Notes: generated by a model not told the origin, from the letters alone. Shown: positions 1-9,094, counted from the first letter of the stretch. The stretch is DNA of 54,661 bases from Thermoanaerobaculum sp. (GCA_021154885.1 JAJKHS010000083.1:1-54661), one strand, 5' to 3'. Program-made: numbers and translations.

Positions 1-19
1 CGGTCCCAGGGGGGCCAGC

Positions 20-2893
20 TCAGAGGTCCGGGGCGTCAAGGCTACCCTCCAGATACTTCACCTCCCGCTCCCGCCGCCCATACCCCGTCTCATCCACGAT
101 CTTCCGAGCCGCCTCCACGTGCCGCCGTGCCGCCTCGGCATCGCCCTTTTGGAGGCAAAGGCGTGCCCACTCCAGGTGGGCGTCGCAGACAAAGAGGCGC
201 ATCGAACCGCGCTCCGCGATCTCCAGGGCCTCGTCCAAGTCAGCTTTGGCGCCGGCCAAGTCGCCCCGCAGTCGCCGGAAGGCGGCCCGGGCCGGGAGGC
301 CGCGGGGAAGGTGATCTTCTCGCCCGCCCTGGCGCAGACGATCCACGGCGCGGTCCAGGTGCTCCGCAGATCGGGCGAGCTCCGCCTCGGCCTCCTCGCC
401 GGGAGTCGCCGGGTCGGTGGCCGTCAGGGCCAAGCCGAGATGGACCCGGCCCAGAGATAGGTGATCGAGGGCGATATCGAGGAGCCAGCGTTGCGCCGTC
501 ACCCACTCCAGAGTCTGTGTCGCCCGCTCCCATACCTCCCGGCACGCCTCGCGGAACCGTCGCGCCTGCTCGGGGTTCGCGGCGAGGCGGGCCAGCCCGG
601 CCCCGTCCTCCGGCTCCGCCCGGCTCAGCAGCAGGTCGCAGTATCGATAGCCCCGCAGCGAGTAGAGCCGCGGGTACTCGGGCTGCCGCTCCGCCTGCAT
701 CGCTTCGGCCTCGCGGAGGGCCTCCGCGCTCTCCTCCCACCGGCCCGCCTGGTGCAGGGCATCGGCCAGGGTCGCCCGCTTGCTCATCCGGTGGAAAGCG
801 TCGCCGCTGCGGTCGGCCAGCTCGACACTCTGCTCCCCGAAGGCCACGGCGCGCGGCACCTCCCCCAGGGTCAGGGTCAGCTCGCTGAGGTTGCTGGCTC
901 GGATGGCCGCCTCTCGCCAGTCCTCTTGAGCAATGCCCATTTCCAGGCTCGCCTGCATCGGCTGAACCGCCTCCGCCAGCCGGCCCAGGGCGCGCAGTTC
1001 GAAGCCGGCCTCATTGAGGACGAACGCCTGATCCGCCGGGGTGAGGCGGGTGGAGGGCCGGTCCCAGGGGTGATCAAAAAAGCCAGACAGAGCCGTCAGG
1101 TCCGAGCCGAAGGCCCCGAGCTTGCTCCAACTGAAGGCTTCTCGGCCGCGCCGAATCCGACGCAAGAAGACCTCGTCCAGCGCCTCCTGCTGCCGCCCCG
1201 CCCGGCAGCCGTGGATGACCGCGGTGAAGAGAGGCTCCATTTCCTTCAGAGTCTCGGGGAGATCCGGCGCCGCCCCCTTCAGATACTCGTAGAGCCTCAG
1301 ATTGCCCTCCCGCCAAGCCTCGGGATGCTCCTTCCCAAGCTCCTCCTGGAAGTAGGCCCTGACCAGAGGATGGGCGTCGAGATCCCCCGCATAGGAATCG
1401 CCTGGGAGGAGGAGCCCGTGCTCCTGTAAGCTCGAGGTCGCCCAGCTCCACTCCTCGGCGGAGATGTCCACCAGCGTCTCGGTGAGGCCCGGAATCGCCG
1501 GCTTCGCCCGAAGAGCTGCCAGAGCCTTCGTATCGGCCGGCCGGTCGAAGAGGCCCAACAGGCGAAGAATTGCCAGCTCCGGCCCTTCTCCAAGCCAGCT
1601 TGCATAGGCATGGAGGACGCGGAAAGCGTGGCCGCCTTGGCGCTCGTCCGCATCTCCCAGGTCCACCTCCTTGCGCCGCCGGACATCGCCCCCGCAGGCT
1701 CGGCGCAGATAATTCCCCAAGAGGGTCAGCGCCAAGGCGTGGCCGCCCATCTCCTCGGAGGCGTCCCGCAACTCGGAGTCCTTCCCCTTCACCCCGAGAC
1801 GGCGCAGCAGCGTGGCGCCTGCGTCCGGAGTGAGATGCTCCAGATCCCATTGAGGAGCGGTCTGTAGAGAGGAGTTGAGGTCAACGATGTGCTCGCGGGT
1901 GGTGACGAGGCAGAGACCGGGATTCCCGGCGGCGAGGCCCTTCAAGAGGGCGGCGAGACCCGGATCTTTGAGGCGGCCCGCCAGCGGACCCGGCGGGTGC
2001 TGGAGCGGCTCGACGCCATCGAGTACCAGGAGCGTCTTCTCCCGCCGCACCAACTCGACCAGCCGCAGACCGCGGTCCCGGGCCGAGCCGGCCGTGGGGT
2101 CGGGATCTCCGAAGAAGCGCAGGGCGTGGTCGAGGAAGCTGTCGGCGGAGGCCACGCGCTCCTCTGTGCCCTGGCTGTAGAAGGACCAGTCGAGGGCGCG
2201 CCGGACGCCGGGCCACCCCGCGGCGGCCCGGCGATCGAGCCAGCGGCTCACCAGGGCAGATTTGCCAACGCCTCCGAAGGCGACGAGGGTTACGACGTGG
2301 GTGCTCGGGTCGTCCCAGGCGGCGTCGAGGCGGGCGAGCTCGGTTTCGCGGCCCACGAACTCGGGGCCGATCGTGGGGAGGCGGCCGAGGTCGAGGCGGT
2401 TTACTGCGGAGGGAGTTTTCTGATCCCCCGCAGCTTCGTGGATCTTCTGGCAGATCGCCTTTAAAGCCACATCGCGCTCGGCCTTGGAGAGCGTGCTGAG
2501 CGGCCGGGAAGGATCGTGGGCCGCCTGAATCTCCGCCAGAGGCGTGTGCTCGTGAAGGCACGGCGAGACCGGAACCCAGAGGAGATTCACATGCCGCCCC
2601 CGCGCGGCGTTCACGAAGTGGGGCAGCTCTACGTCAGCGATGAACTTCGAGGCGAGGAAGGGAGCGCTGACCAGGAGGACGGCGACCCGGGCCGAGGCCA
2701 TGGCGCGGTCGATCTCCTCCCGCCAGGGCGCGCCCGCCTTGATCTGACCGTCCCACCAGAATTCGACGGCGCCTGTCCGCATCAGCGGAGCCAGCATTGT
2801 GCTCAGGCGTTCCAGCCAGAGGCGGTCCTGGTGGCTGTAGGAGAGGAAGACCGTGGGGCGATCCCCGGGCGGCGCGGGTGGTGTTGGAGGCAT
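20..2893 (-). CDS. TIR-NB-ARC-TPR (STAND-type) protein, putative immune NADase
   Basis: 957 residues. The N-terminus is a TIR domain (about residues 13-135): FLSYSHQD opens strand A, and E89 in the ADVELPHF segment is the likely catalytic Glu. A STAND/NB-ARC NTPase follows, with P-loop GGVGKS (207-212), a Walker B stretch KTLLVLDG near 288 and a GHALALTLLG motif like the plant GLPL box. The C-terminal half is helical with TPR-like repeats (alternating A/L/E-rich helices). Family knowledge: bacterial TIR-STAND proteins sense phage or stress through the repeats and deplete NAD+ through TIR. The gene stands alone and runs to the window edge, so an antiphage role is inference. The start is ATG at 2893. 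Its last ~75 bp are duplicated at 3073-3164. Confidence 0.85.
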   Translation of the reverse strand: MPPTPPAPPGDRPTVFLSYSHQDRLWLERLSTMLAPLMRTGAVEFWWDGQIKAGAPWREEIDRAMASARVAVLLVSAPFLASKFIADVELPHFVNAARGRHVNLLWVPVSPCLHEHTPLAEIQAAHDPSRPLSTLSKAERDVALKAICQKIHEAAGDQKTPSAVNRLDLGRLPTIGPEFVGRETELARLDAAWDDPSTHVVTLVAFGGVGKSALVSRWLDRRAAAGWPGVRRALDWSFYSQGTEERVASADSFLDHALRFFGDPDPTAGSARDRGLRLVELVRREKTLLVLDGVEPLQHPPGPLAGRLKDPGLAALLKGLAAGNPGLCLVTTREHIVDLNSSLQTAPQWDLEHLTPDAGATLLRRLGVKGKDSELRDASEEMGGHALALTLLGNYLRRACGGDVRRRKEVDLGDADERQGGHAFRVLHAYASWLGEGPELAILRLLGLFDRPADTKALAALRAKPAIPGLTETLVDISAEEWSWATSSLQEHGLLLPGDSYAGDLDAHPLVRAYFQEELGKEHPEAWREGNLRLYEYLKGAAPDLPETLKEMEPLFTAVIHGCRAGRQQEALDEVFLRRIRRGREAFSWSKLGAFGSDLTALSGFFDHPWDRPSTRLTPADQAFVLNEAGFELRALGRLAEAVQPMQASLEMGIAQEDWREAAIRASNLSELTLTLGEVPRAVAFGEQSVELADRSGDAFHRMSKRATLADALHQAGRWEESAEALREAEAMQAERQPEYPRLYSLRGYRYCDLLLSRAEPEDGAGLARLAANPEQARRFREACREVWERATQTLEWVTAQRWLLDIALDHLSLGRVHLGLALTATDPATPGEEAEAELARSAEHLDRAVDRLRQGGREDHLPRGLPARAAFRRLRGDLAGAKADLDEALEIAERGSMRLFVCDAHLEWARLCLQKGDAEAARRHVEAARKIVDETGYGRREREVKYLEGSLDAPDL

Positions 2894-3045
2894 TGAAGAA
2901 GATTGTAGCGGAGAGGACGCGCCCGAAGAGGAATGAAAGGGGCGGCCCGCCTCGCCTGCGTCAACGTCTTCGGCCCCGGATCGCGCCCCTTCAGGCCTTG
3001 CCGCCCTCCCCCTGAAGGAGCTGATTCCTGTTTTTAAAGAAGAAG

Positions 3046-3090
3046 CGGAGTAAGTGGCCGGCGGGACGCCGGCGGTCCCAGGGGGCCTGG
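3046..3090. repeat. GCCGGCGGGACGCCGGC dispersed repeat, copy 1
   Basis: The text GCGGAGTAAGTGGCCGGC leads into GGGACGCCGGCGGTCCCAGG, a self-complementary GC-rich block. A close variant is at 7825-7870, and an inverted pair is at 21011-21091. The window begins with the end of another copy (CGGTCCCAGGGGGG, 1-14). The stretch 2894-3330 otherwise holds only the paralog scar at 3073-3164 and no gene I can support. Confidence 0.7.
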
Positions 3091-3113
3091 CTCAGAGGGT
3101 CGGGGCGACAAGG

Positions 3114-3164
3114 CTACCTCTCCAGATACCTCACCTCCCGCTCCCGCCGCCCATACCCCGTCTC
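3114..3164 (-). pseudogene. 3'-end remnant of a second TIR-NB-ARC-TPR gene
   Basis: On the minus strand this encodes ETGYGRREREVRYLER followed by TAG. It matches the C-terminus of the TIR-NB-ARC-TPR gene (ETGYGRREREVKYLEG). The similarity spans about 92 bp (1-91 against 3073-3164), includes the flanking GGTCCCAGGGG repeat, and stops abruptly after GTCTC. The simplest explanation is a tandem duplication of the gene followed by deletion of nearly all of one copy, or recombination between repeats that picked up the gene end. Confidence 0.75.
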
Positions 3165-3330
3165 GCTGCTTCTCCCTGAGATCAGCAGGTGGAGCCCGGC
3201 GGGCAGACGGACACCGAAAACGGTCCGCAGGAACGGAAATCGGAGGTCTTCGTGCTCGTGTTCCGGGCTGGCCCTACTTCGCCGTCTCACCTGCTTTGCC
3301 CGGCTCCCCAGCCCCAGGGTCTCGCCGCAG

Positions 3331-3996
3331 CTACGGCACCACCTTGGTCAGGTCCCGGCTCAGCCGGTTGCACGGCTGCAGGGGACGCGCCGGGTCCGGA
3401 TGCTTCAGGGTCTTGAGCTGCGCCTCGTTGATCTTGAAATCGCAGCCGAGCCGGAAGCTCCACTCGGCGGGCGGCTTGCACTCGCCGGGGGGGTTGTCGG
3501 CGTTGGTGGTCGAGCCTGACCATTCGGCCAGCGGGCGCCCGACGGGCGGCACGATGGGCGTGGCCACGCCGCCCGGGGTGACCCTGGCGCTGTAGGCCAG
3601 CACCACGAACGGCCCCTTCTTGCAGCAGTCGAGCGTCACCGGGTCGCAAGTGCCCGAGCTCACCTCCGCGGCGAAGACGGTGTGGACCTCCACCCAGCCG
3701 GGGCCGGTCTCGCCTGGGCAGCCTTGCGTGTTCTCAACCGGGGCGTGGTAGTGCTGGCCGCAGCGCTGGAGCGTCTGGGGAGCGCAACCCGGGCGCGCAT
3801 AGTACTGGATCGACGTGGCGGGGGGGGACCATTTGACGATGGAGCTCTTCGAGGTCCGATCGTAGAGCGAGGAGCTCGAGGGGTCCAGCTTACGCGGCGA
3901 CTGTGGGTTCGGACAACTGGGCTGCTGGGCGATACCGGGCAACGAAACCGCAAGCAGTAAGACGGCACTCCAGACGGTGGCCTTCAGAACGGTCAT
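3331..3996 (-). CDS. secreted delta-class carbonic anhydrase-like protein
   Basis: 221 residues. The start ATG at 3996 is chosen because GGAGG lies just upstream (4001-4008 region) and a clear signal peptide follows (MTVLKATVWSAVLLLAVSLP, cleavage near IAQ-QP). The mature protein carries CGQHYHAPVE, WVEVHTVFA and the later WSGSTT and WSFRLGC segments, in the order of delta-class carbonic anhydrases: His-x-His zinc ligands, EVH with the third His, then the GSTT and WSxR-C block. The many Cys residues fit an exported, disulfide-bonded protein. It lies 95 bp downstream of the amidase on the same strand and may be cotranscribed. The assignment rests on motif memory; overall similarity is modest, so activity is not certain. 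Confidence 0.6.
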   Translation of the reverse strand: MTVLKATVWSAVLLLAVSLPGIAQQPSCPNPQSPRKLDPSSSSLYDRTSKSSIVKWSPPATSIQYYARPGCAPQTLQRCGQHYHAPVENTQGCPGETGPGWVEVHTVFAAEVSSGTCDPVTLDCCKKGPFVVLAYSARVTPGGVATPIVPPVGRPLAEWSGSTTNADNPPGECKPPAEWSFRLGCDFKINEAQLKTLKHPDPARPLQPCNRLSRDLTKVVP

Positions 3997-4091
3997 ATTT
4001 TTTCCTCCGTGTGTCCCTGGAGGATGGCAGAAAGGCGGGGAAAGCACAAACCGGCGCTGGCGCTTCAACCAGCAAGGAAAGGGGCCCCGCC

Positions 4092-5879
4092 CTACTTCGC
4101 CGTCTCCGCCACCTGCGACGGCCCCCCGGTCCCCTGGCCATAGTAGGCGAGGAGGCCGCGGACCAGGGCTTCGGCGACGTGCTGGCGGTAGGCGCGGGTC
4201 TGGAGGAGGGTGCGGTCCTGGTCGTTGTTCAGGTTGCAGACCTCCAACAGGATCTTCGCCGGGATGGAGTTGTAGCGCAGCACGGCCGGCACCCATTCCT
4301 TGTTGTCGCGGATGATCTTGTCGCGCACCGGGCTGAAGGGGTGGACGGGCAGGCCGCCGGTCTGGAAGGCGGCCACCACCTGCTTGGCCAGCTCGCGGGA
4401 GAGGCCCTCGCTCTGCACCCGCTGGTCGCGCGGGAAGGTGACGCGCGGGCTCTCCTGCACCTCTTTGCGCAGGGCATAGACCGGACCGTTCTTGCCGTAG
4501 CTCTCGTCGCGCATGTCGGCCGCCGGGATGTAGGCCATGGCGCCGCGCAGCGAGGGATGGAGGGAGTCGGCGTGGATGGAGAGGAAGACCACCTTCTGCG
4601 GGTCCTTGTCCGTCTCCACGGTCTTGCGGAACAGGCTGTTGGCCAGGTACCAGCGCAGGTTGACCCCGATCTTGGCGTCGGCGATGGGGTAAGGCGGCGT
4701 GGTCAGCACGGCGTGGCCGCGGGAGAACGGCAGCACGTCCATGTCCTGGATGCGGAAGTCGTCGCCGTCGCGGGTGGTGACCTCCACCCGGGCCGCGGTC
4801 TGGCTCTCCAGCACCCGCTTGACCCGCATCACGATGTCGTAGACGTAGAGGCTCTCCCAGACGCCGCCCTGGCTCGCGCCGGCGTCCAGCCCGCCGTGGC
4901 CCGCGTCGAGGATCAGGGTGATGCCGGCGAGGCCCCGGGCCTTGACCTGGTTGCTGAACTGGGAGCTGGCGCGCAGGCTCGCCTCGTACTCCTTGCGCTT
5001 GGGGTTGCCCTCAGGCAGGAATTCCGGCTGCAAAAGATCGAAGGGGATGCGCACCCGGTAGCCGACGGGGATGCTGGTGACGTCCTGGATACCGCTGCGG
5101 TGGGCGATCTGCAAGGCCAGGGCGTTGACGTCGGCGGCGAAGACGCGGCCGGTGAAGCGCACCACCACGGCGGAGTAGAGGGCCTCGTGCGGCCGCAGCC
5201 GGTAGATGGCGTACTCGCCGTCCTTGTCCACGCCGTAGTCGAGGGAGAACGGCCGCTCCGGCACCGGCAGGACGGAGCGGAAGGAAGGGAGCAGCAGCTC
5301 GGAGGGAATGGTCAGGTCCGTACCCTTGACGATCTCCTCGTCGTGCAGTTCGTTGTACTCGCGGATGGCGCGGAAGTTCTCTCCCGAGCCCGTGAACCAC
5401 TCGGCGACCCGCCAGAGGCTCTCCCGCTGCATGGGGCCCACGCCGCGCACCTGGTGATGCCAGCCCTCGGCCACGCCCTTGTCCTCGGCGAACAGCGCCT
5501 TCACGGCCTTGAGCTGCCAGTCCTTGGACAGCAGGCTGAAGGGGACGGCGTAGCGGATGCCGCCGAGGAGGTCCTTGGCGCCGCCGTTGGCCTCGGCCAC
5601 CTGCGGGGCCAAGCGGGAGTCGCCGCACAGCCGCCGGGCAAAGAGGGCGAGCCCCTCGCCGTGCTTCGGGATGGCCTCGACGAGGAGGCCGCGGTCTTCG
5701 GCAAGGGTGGCCACCACGCCGTCCTCCAAGGCGACACGGACGGTGCCGGACGTCACCGCGGGAGCCGCCAGAGACGACCGAGACGCGGGAGCCGCGGCGC
5801 AGGGCAGGGCGAGCAGGACTCCCAGCAGGAACAACCCTTCGGCGAGGACGGCGGCGCCGCTGCGGGGAATCGCGCGCAT
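4092..5879 (-). CDS. N-acetylmuramoyl-L-alanine amidase (Amidase_3) with N-terminal LysM-like region
   Basis: 595 residues with an N-terminal signal sequence (hydrophobic LAEGLFLLGVLLALPCAAAP). The central part has segments such as LWRVAEWFTGSGENFRAIRE and GTDLTIPSELL that look like LysM or LysM-like cell-wall-binding modules. The C-terminal domain is Amidase_3: LDAGHGG (zinc His), VWESLYVYDI (zinc Glu), FLSIHAD (second zinc His) and LLEVCNLNN (catalytic Glu). The enzyme would cut the lactyl-amide bond of peptidoglycan in the periplasm. The start is 5 bp after gatA, so it is probably in the gatC-gatA operon. Confidence 0.88.
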   Translation of the reverse strand: MRAIPRSGAAVLAEGLFLLGVLLALPCAAAPASRSSLAAPAVTSGTVRVALEDGVVATLAEDRGLLVEAIPKHGEGLALFARRLCGDSRLAPQVAEANGGAKDLLGGIRYAVPFSLLSKDWQLKAVKALFAEDKGVAEGWHHQVRGVGPMQRESLWRVAEWFTGSGENFRAIREYNELHDEEIVKGTDLTIPSELLLPSFRSVLPVPERPFSLDYGVDKDGEYAIYRLRPHEALYSAVVVRFTGRVFAADVNALALQIAHRSGIQDVTSIPVGYRVRIPFDLLQPEFLPEGNPKRKEYEASLRASSQFSNQVKARGLAGITLILDAGHGGLDAGASQGGVWESLYVYDIVMRVKRVLESQTAARVEVTTRDGDDFRIQDMDVLPFSRGHAVLTTPPYPIADAKIGVNLRWYLANSLFRKTVETDKDPQKVVFLSIHADSLHPSLRGAMAYIPAADMRDESYGKNGPVYALRKEVQESPRVTFPRDQRVQSEGLSRELAKQVVAAFQTGGLPVHPFSPVRDKIIRDNKEWVPAVLRYNSIPAKILLEVCNLNNDQDRTLLQTRAYRQHVAEALVRGLLAYYGQGTGGPSQVAETAK

Positions 5880-5884
5880 GGTTT

Positions 5885-7372
5885 TCAGCCGGCTTCGGCC
5901 CCCCGGAAGCTGGGCGCGACGGCGAAGCCCGCCGCGCGCTCGAAGGCCCGCGAAGCGCGGAACACGGTGGCCTCGCCGAAGGGACGGCCCATGATCTGGA
6001 GCGACAGCGGCAGGCCCTCGTCGTCGAGGCCCGAAGGCACGGCCACCGTGGGCAGCCCCACCAGGCTCGCCGGCGTGGTGAAGACGTCGGAGAGGTACAT
6101 GGCGAGCGGATCGTCCACCTTCTCGCCAAGGCGGAAGGCGGCCGTGGGCGTGGTGGGCGTCACCACCACGTCGGCCCGCTCGAAGGCCGTGGCAAGCTCC
6201 TGCCGCATGCGTTCGAGGACGCCCCGCGCCCGGCCGTAGTAGGCCTTGTAGTAGCCGGAGGAGAGGGCGAAGGTGCCGAGCATGATCCGGCGCTTGACCT
6301 CGGGGCCGAACCCCTCGCTGCGGCTGTCGAAGTAGAGGTCGATCAGGTTGTCAGCCTGCTCGGAGCGGTGGCCGTAGCGCACGCCGTCGAAGCGGGCGAG
6401 GTTGGCGCTCGCCTCGGAGGTGGCGATGACGTAGTAGATGGCCACGGCGGCGTCCAGGCTGGGCACCGAGACCTCCACCAGCTCGGCGCCGGCCGCGGCC
6501 AGCCGGTCGAGCGACTGCCGCCAGTTGCGGGCGGCGGCGCCGCTCAGGGCCGCGTCGCCGATCTCGCGGATGACGCCCACTTTGAGACCCGCGATCCCCC
6601 GGTCGATCTCCGCCAGGTAGTCCCCGACCGGCTCGGCGGCGCAGGTGGCGTCGTGCGGATCGGCCCCGGCGATGACCTCCAGGGCGAGGGCAGCGTCGCG
6701 CACGTTGCGGGCGATAGGTCCGATCTGGTCGGTCGACGAAGCGAAAGCCACCAGTCCGTAGCGGGAGACGCGGCCGTAGGTGGGCTTGACGCCCACCACG
6801 CCGCACAGTGCCGCGGGCTGGCGGATGGAGCCGCCGGTGTCCGAGCCGAACGCGAGCGGCACGCTGCCGGCGGCCACGGCCGCGGCGGGCCCGCCGCTGG
6901 AGCCGCCGGGCACGGCGCCCAGGTGCCAGGGGTTGCGGGTGCGCTGGAACGCCGAGTTCTCGCACGACGAGCCCATGGCGAACTCGTCCATGTTGTTCCG
7001 TCCCACGAGCACGGCGCCCGCGGCCAGCAGCCGCGCCACGGCCGTGGCCGTGTACGGGGCCACGTAGCCGGCGAGGATGCGCGAGGCGCAGGTGAGGGCG
7101 TGCCCTTCGAGGCTGAGGTTGTCCTTCAGGGCCACCGGCACGCCGGCGAGCCGCCCCGGGTCCTCCCCGGCTGCGAGCCGGCGGTCGATCTCCGCCGCCC
7201 GCTCCCGCGCCTCGTCCTCGAAGACCTCCAGGTAGGCCGCCACCAGGGGCTCCACCTTGGCGGTGCGGTCCAGGCACGACTCCAGGACCTCGGACGCCGA
7301 GACCTCACGGGCGCGCACCCGGCCGGCGATCTCCTCCACGGCGAGCTCCCAGAGCTCAGGCGACATCGTCAT
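5885..7372 (-). CDS. gatA: Asp/Glu-tRNA(Asn/Gln) amidotransferase subunit A
   Basis: 495 residues, normal length for GatA. The amidase signature is complete: VALKDNLS supplies the catalytic Lys, GGSSGGPAAAVAAG the cis-Ser region, and GSDTGGSIRQPAALCG the nucleophile Ser. GatA releases ammonia from Gln, which GatB uses to amidate mischarged Glu-tRNA(Gln) or Asp-tRNA(Asn). The start (ATG at 7372) overlaps the end of gatC by 17 bp, indicating translational coupling. gatB is not in the window. Confidence 0.96.
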   Translation of the reverse strand: MTMSPELWELAVEEIAGRVRAREVSASEVLESCLDRTAKVEPLVAAYLEVFEDEARERAAEIDRRLAAGEDPGRLAGVPVALKDNLSLEGHALTCASRILAGYVAPYTATAVARLLAAGAVLVGRNNMDEFAMGSSCENSAFQRTRNPWHLGAVPGGSSGGPAAAVAAGSVPLAFGSDTGGSIRQPAALCGVVGVKPTYGRVSRYGLVAFASSTDQIGPIARNVRDAALALEVIAGADPHDATCAAEPVGDYLAEIDRGIAGLKVGVIREIGDAALSGAAARNWRQSLDRLAAAGAELVEVSVPSLDAAVAIYYVIATSEASANLARFDGVRYGHRSEQADNLIDLYFDSRSEGFGPEVKRRIMLGTFALSSGYYKAYYGRARGVLERMRQELATAFERADVVVTPTTPTAAFRLGEKVDDPLAMYLSDVFTTPASLVGLPTVAVPSGLDDEGLPLSLQIMGRPFGEATVFRASRAFERAAGFAVAPSFRGAEAG

Positions 7373-7655
7373 CGTTGCCCCCGCCCTTCACCTCGGGCAC
7401 CAGCAGGAAGCCGTCGAGCGACGCTGGGGCGTTGGCCAGGAACTTCTCCCGCGGCAGGCACTCCGCGGGCTGGTCCTCGCTCTCGTGGACGCCCTCGGAA
7501 CCGAGATCGGGCTCCGCGCCCTCGTAGGTCTGCAACTGGTCGATGTAGTCGACGATCCTGGCGAGCTGGCCGGTGAGCCGCGCCTCTTCCTCCGGGGTGA
7601 ACCGGAGCCGGGCCAGGGTGGCGATTTTCCTTACTTCTTCGTGGGTTAGTGCCAT
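7356..7655 (-). CDS. gatC: Asp/Glu-tRNA(Asn/Gln) amidotransferase subunit C
   Basis: 99 residues, typical for GatC. It starts MALTHEEVRKIATLARL, the standard N-terminal helix, and has LARIVDYIDQLQ and LPREKFLANAP, all conserved in the family. GatC is the belt that wraps GatA and stabilises its contact with GatB. The frame is open upstream to 7820, but that extension reads through repeat DNA, so the ATG at 7655 is the start. Confidence 0.94.
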   Translation of the reverse strand: MALTHEEVRKIATLARLRFTPEEEARLTGQLARIVDYIDQLQTYEGAEPDLGSEGVHESEDQPAECLPREKFLANAPASLDGFLLVPEVKGGGNDDDVA

Positions 7656-7770
7656 GGCCTTGAAGTGAAAGTTTAGCTCCGGTTTGGTGGGAAAGGCAAA
7701 CAGGGGTGCCCGACCTGCCTGACCCGGCCGGTGGCAGGCGCCCCTTCGGGGCGGACCCTCACTCCCCCAA

Positions 7771-7815
7771 CCCCCTCTCTCCCAGCCTCCCCCCCGCCGG
7801 CCGGGAGAGAGGGGG
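7771..7815. repeat. CCCTCTCTCCC hairpin repeat
   Basis: Perfect 13-bp arms CCCCCTCTCTCCC (7771-7783) and GGGAGAGAGGGGG (7803-7815). It lies upstream of gatC in a 337-bp gene-free stretch (7656-7992) that is filled by three repeats. It is related in sequence style to the hairpins at 7901 and 12523. Confidence 0.7.
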
Positions 7816-7824
7816 CTCAAGAAA

Positions 7825-7870
7825 AAACGGAGTAAGTGGCCGGCGAGACGCCGGCGCTCCCAGGGGGGTT
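7825..7870. repeat. GCCGGCGGGACGCCGGC dispersed repeat, copy 2
   Basis: AAACGGAGTAAGTGGCCGGC then GAGACGCCGGCGCTCCCAGG. This matches the copy at 3046-3090 with a few substitutions, including the GCGGAGTAAGTGG-like lead-in. Confidence 0.7.
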
Positions 7871-7900
7871 CTTGCTTCTGCTTGTTTCTGACTAACCACT

Positions 7901-7957
7901 CCCTCTTCTCCCGGCGGAAGGGGGGGAGGCTGGGAGAAGAGGGCCGGGGTGATGAGG
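7901..7957. repeat. CCCTCTTCTCCC hairpin repeat with CCGGGGTGATGAGG tail
   Basis: Perfect 12-bp arms CCCTCTTCTCCC (7901-7912) and GGGAGAAGAGGG (7932-7943), followed by CCGGGGTGATGAGG. The reverse complement of the same tail plus arm is present at 12509-12534. The hairpin lies just past the 3' end of the VWFA-like gene, so it could act as a terminator for that gene. Confidence 0.7.
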
Positions 7958-7992
7958 GCCAACGGTTCGGGAAGGCACTCTGATCGCCGCCC

Positions 7993-9072
7993 CTACCGCA
8001 ACGCCACCGGCCGCGCGAGCACCGTGCCCCTCTTCTCCCGCAGCTCGATGCGGAGCTCGCCGGACTCGCCGGGCAGTTGCGAGCGATCGAGCGTCAGGAC
8101 GTAGTGGCCGGAGATCGCCCGCGCGAGGATATTGGTCGCCTGCTCCGGCAGCCGGAAGGTCTTGAGGTAGAGGCCGCCGGTGGCGTCCGCGACTGCCTGG
8201 AGGCCGACTTCCAGCGAGTGCTCGTCCGCGCTGGTGACGTCGAGCACGAAGACCGAGGCGTGGGCCGCTCCGAGGGCGTGGACAGCGGGCTTGTAGTCGG
8301 GCGTCATCCGCACGCCGTCGGAGCCGAAGCGGCCGAGGCCGTAGCCGAGGAAGATCAGGGTCTTCTCGCCGGGCAGCGGCTCCAGGGCCCGCGCCACGAC
8401 CTCCAGGGCCCGCTCCGGGGAGGCCGCGTTGAAGGCGGCGTCGCGGTCGAAGTGGTCGGCCAGGGAGATGGGATCGCCCGGAGCGACAGCGTGCTCGTGG
8501 CTGTACAGCATGCCCTCGAAGAGGGCCGCGTGGAGGGCCGTGCGGTCGGCCGTGAAGTCCTGCCACAGCTTGAGATGGGAGTCGAAGGAGACGACGGCGG
8601 CCCGGTCCCGCGGCTGGAGGGTCCCGAGCAGCTCGCGGGTGTAGGGCCGCAGGCGGATCTGGCCGCTGATGCGGGTCGGGTTCAGGTCGGCCTGGACGAA
8701 GAAGACGACGAGCCTGCCGGGTGGGGGCGGCGGCGCTTCCGCCGGTTCCTCGGCGGCGGGTGCGGCGGGAGCCGGCGCAGGGGCCGGGGGCTCAGCCGCG
8801 GTCTCGCCCTCTCCGATCCAGTCGAGGCCGACCACCGGAACCTCCCGCTTCCCCACCCGCACCCGGAAGTCCTCCGGCTTGAGGCCGAGGACGGGGCGGC
8901 CCCAGTCGTCCACGACCCGCACCACCACGGGCAACAGGGAGATCGTGATCTCTCCCGTGAACGTCTTGTCCTGTTTGTCCTTCTTGTCCCGGGTCTCCTG
9001 CCCGCCGGCTCCCCTCGGCGAGCCGAGCAGGAGGAGCCCCCCGAGAACGAGCCCTACCGCGCCCCGCAGCAT
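7993..9072 (-). CDS. secreted VWFA-related domain protein
   Basis: 359 residues from ATG 9072, chosen because it directly precedes a signal peptide (MLRGAVGLVLGGLLLLGSP, cleavage near AGGQ). The frame is open further upstream, but that would run into the divergent cca gene. Next comes a short beta domain (VVRVVDDWGRPVLGLKPEDF) typical of VWFA-related proteins abundant in Acidobacteriota, an Ala/Pro-rich linker, then a VWA-like fold (RLVVFFVQADL, RAAVVSFDSHLKLWQDFT). The canonical MIDAS DxSxS is not present; the position reads FVQADLN, so metal binding is doubtful. Function unknown; probably a periplasmic or surface adhesion or scaffold protein. Confidence 0.75.
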   Translation of the reverse strand: MLRGAVGLVLGGLLLLGSPRGAGGQETRDKKDKQDKTFTGEITISLLPVVVRVVDDWGRPVLGLKPEDFRVRVGKREVPVVGLDWIGEGETAAEPPAPAPAPAAPAAEEPAEAPPPPPGRLVVFFVQADLNPTRISGQIRLRPYTRELLGTLQPRDRAAVVSFDSHLKLWQDFTADRTALHAALFEGMLYSHEHAVAPGDPISLADHFDRDAAFNAASPERALEVVARALEPLPGEKTLIFLGYGLGRFGSDGVRMTPDYKPAVHALGAAHASVFVLDVTSADEHSLEVGLQAVADATGGLYLKTFRLPEQATNILARAISGHYVLTLDRSQLPGESGELRIELREKRGTVLARPVALR

Positions 9073-9094
9073 GGAGGCAGTGTAGCATCCCGCC

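Noticed and set aside
3903-6239. A 778-codon plus-strand open frame
   Set aside because: Antisense to the amidase and to gatA, which have full catalytic motifs.
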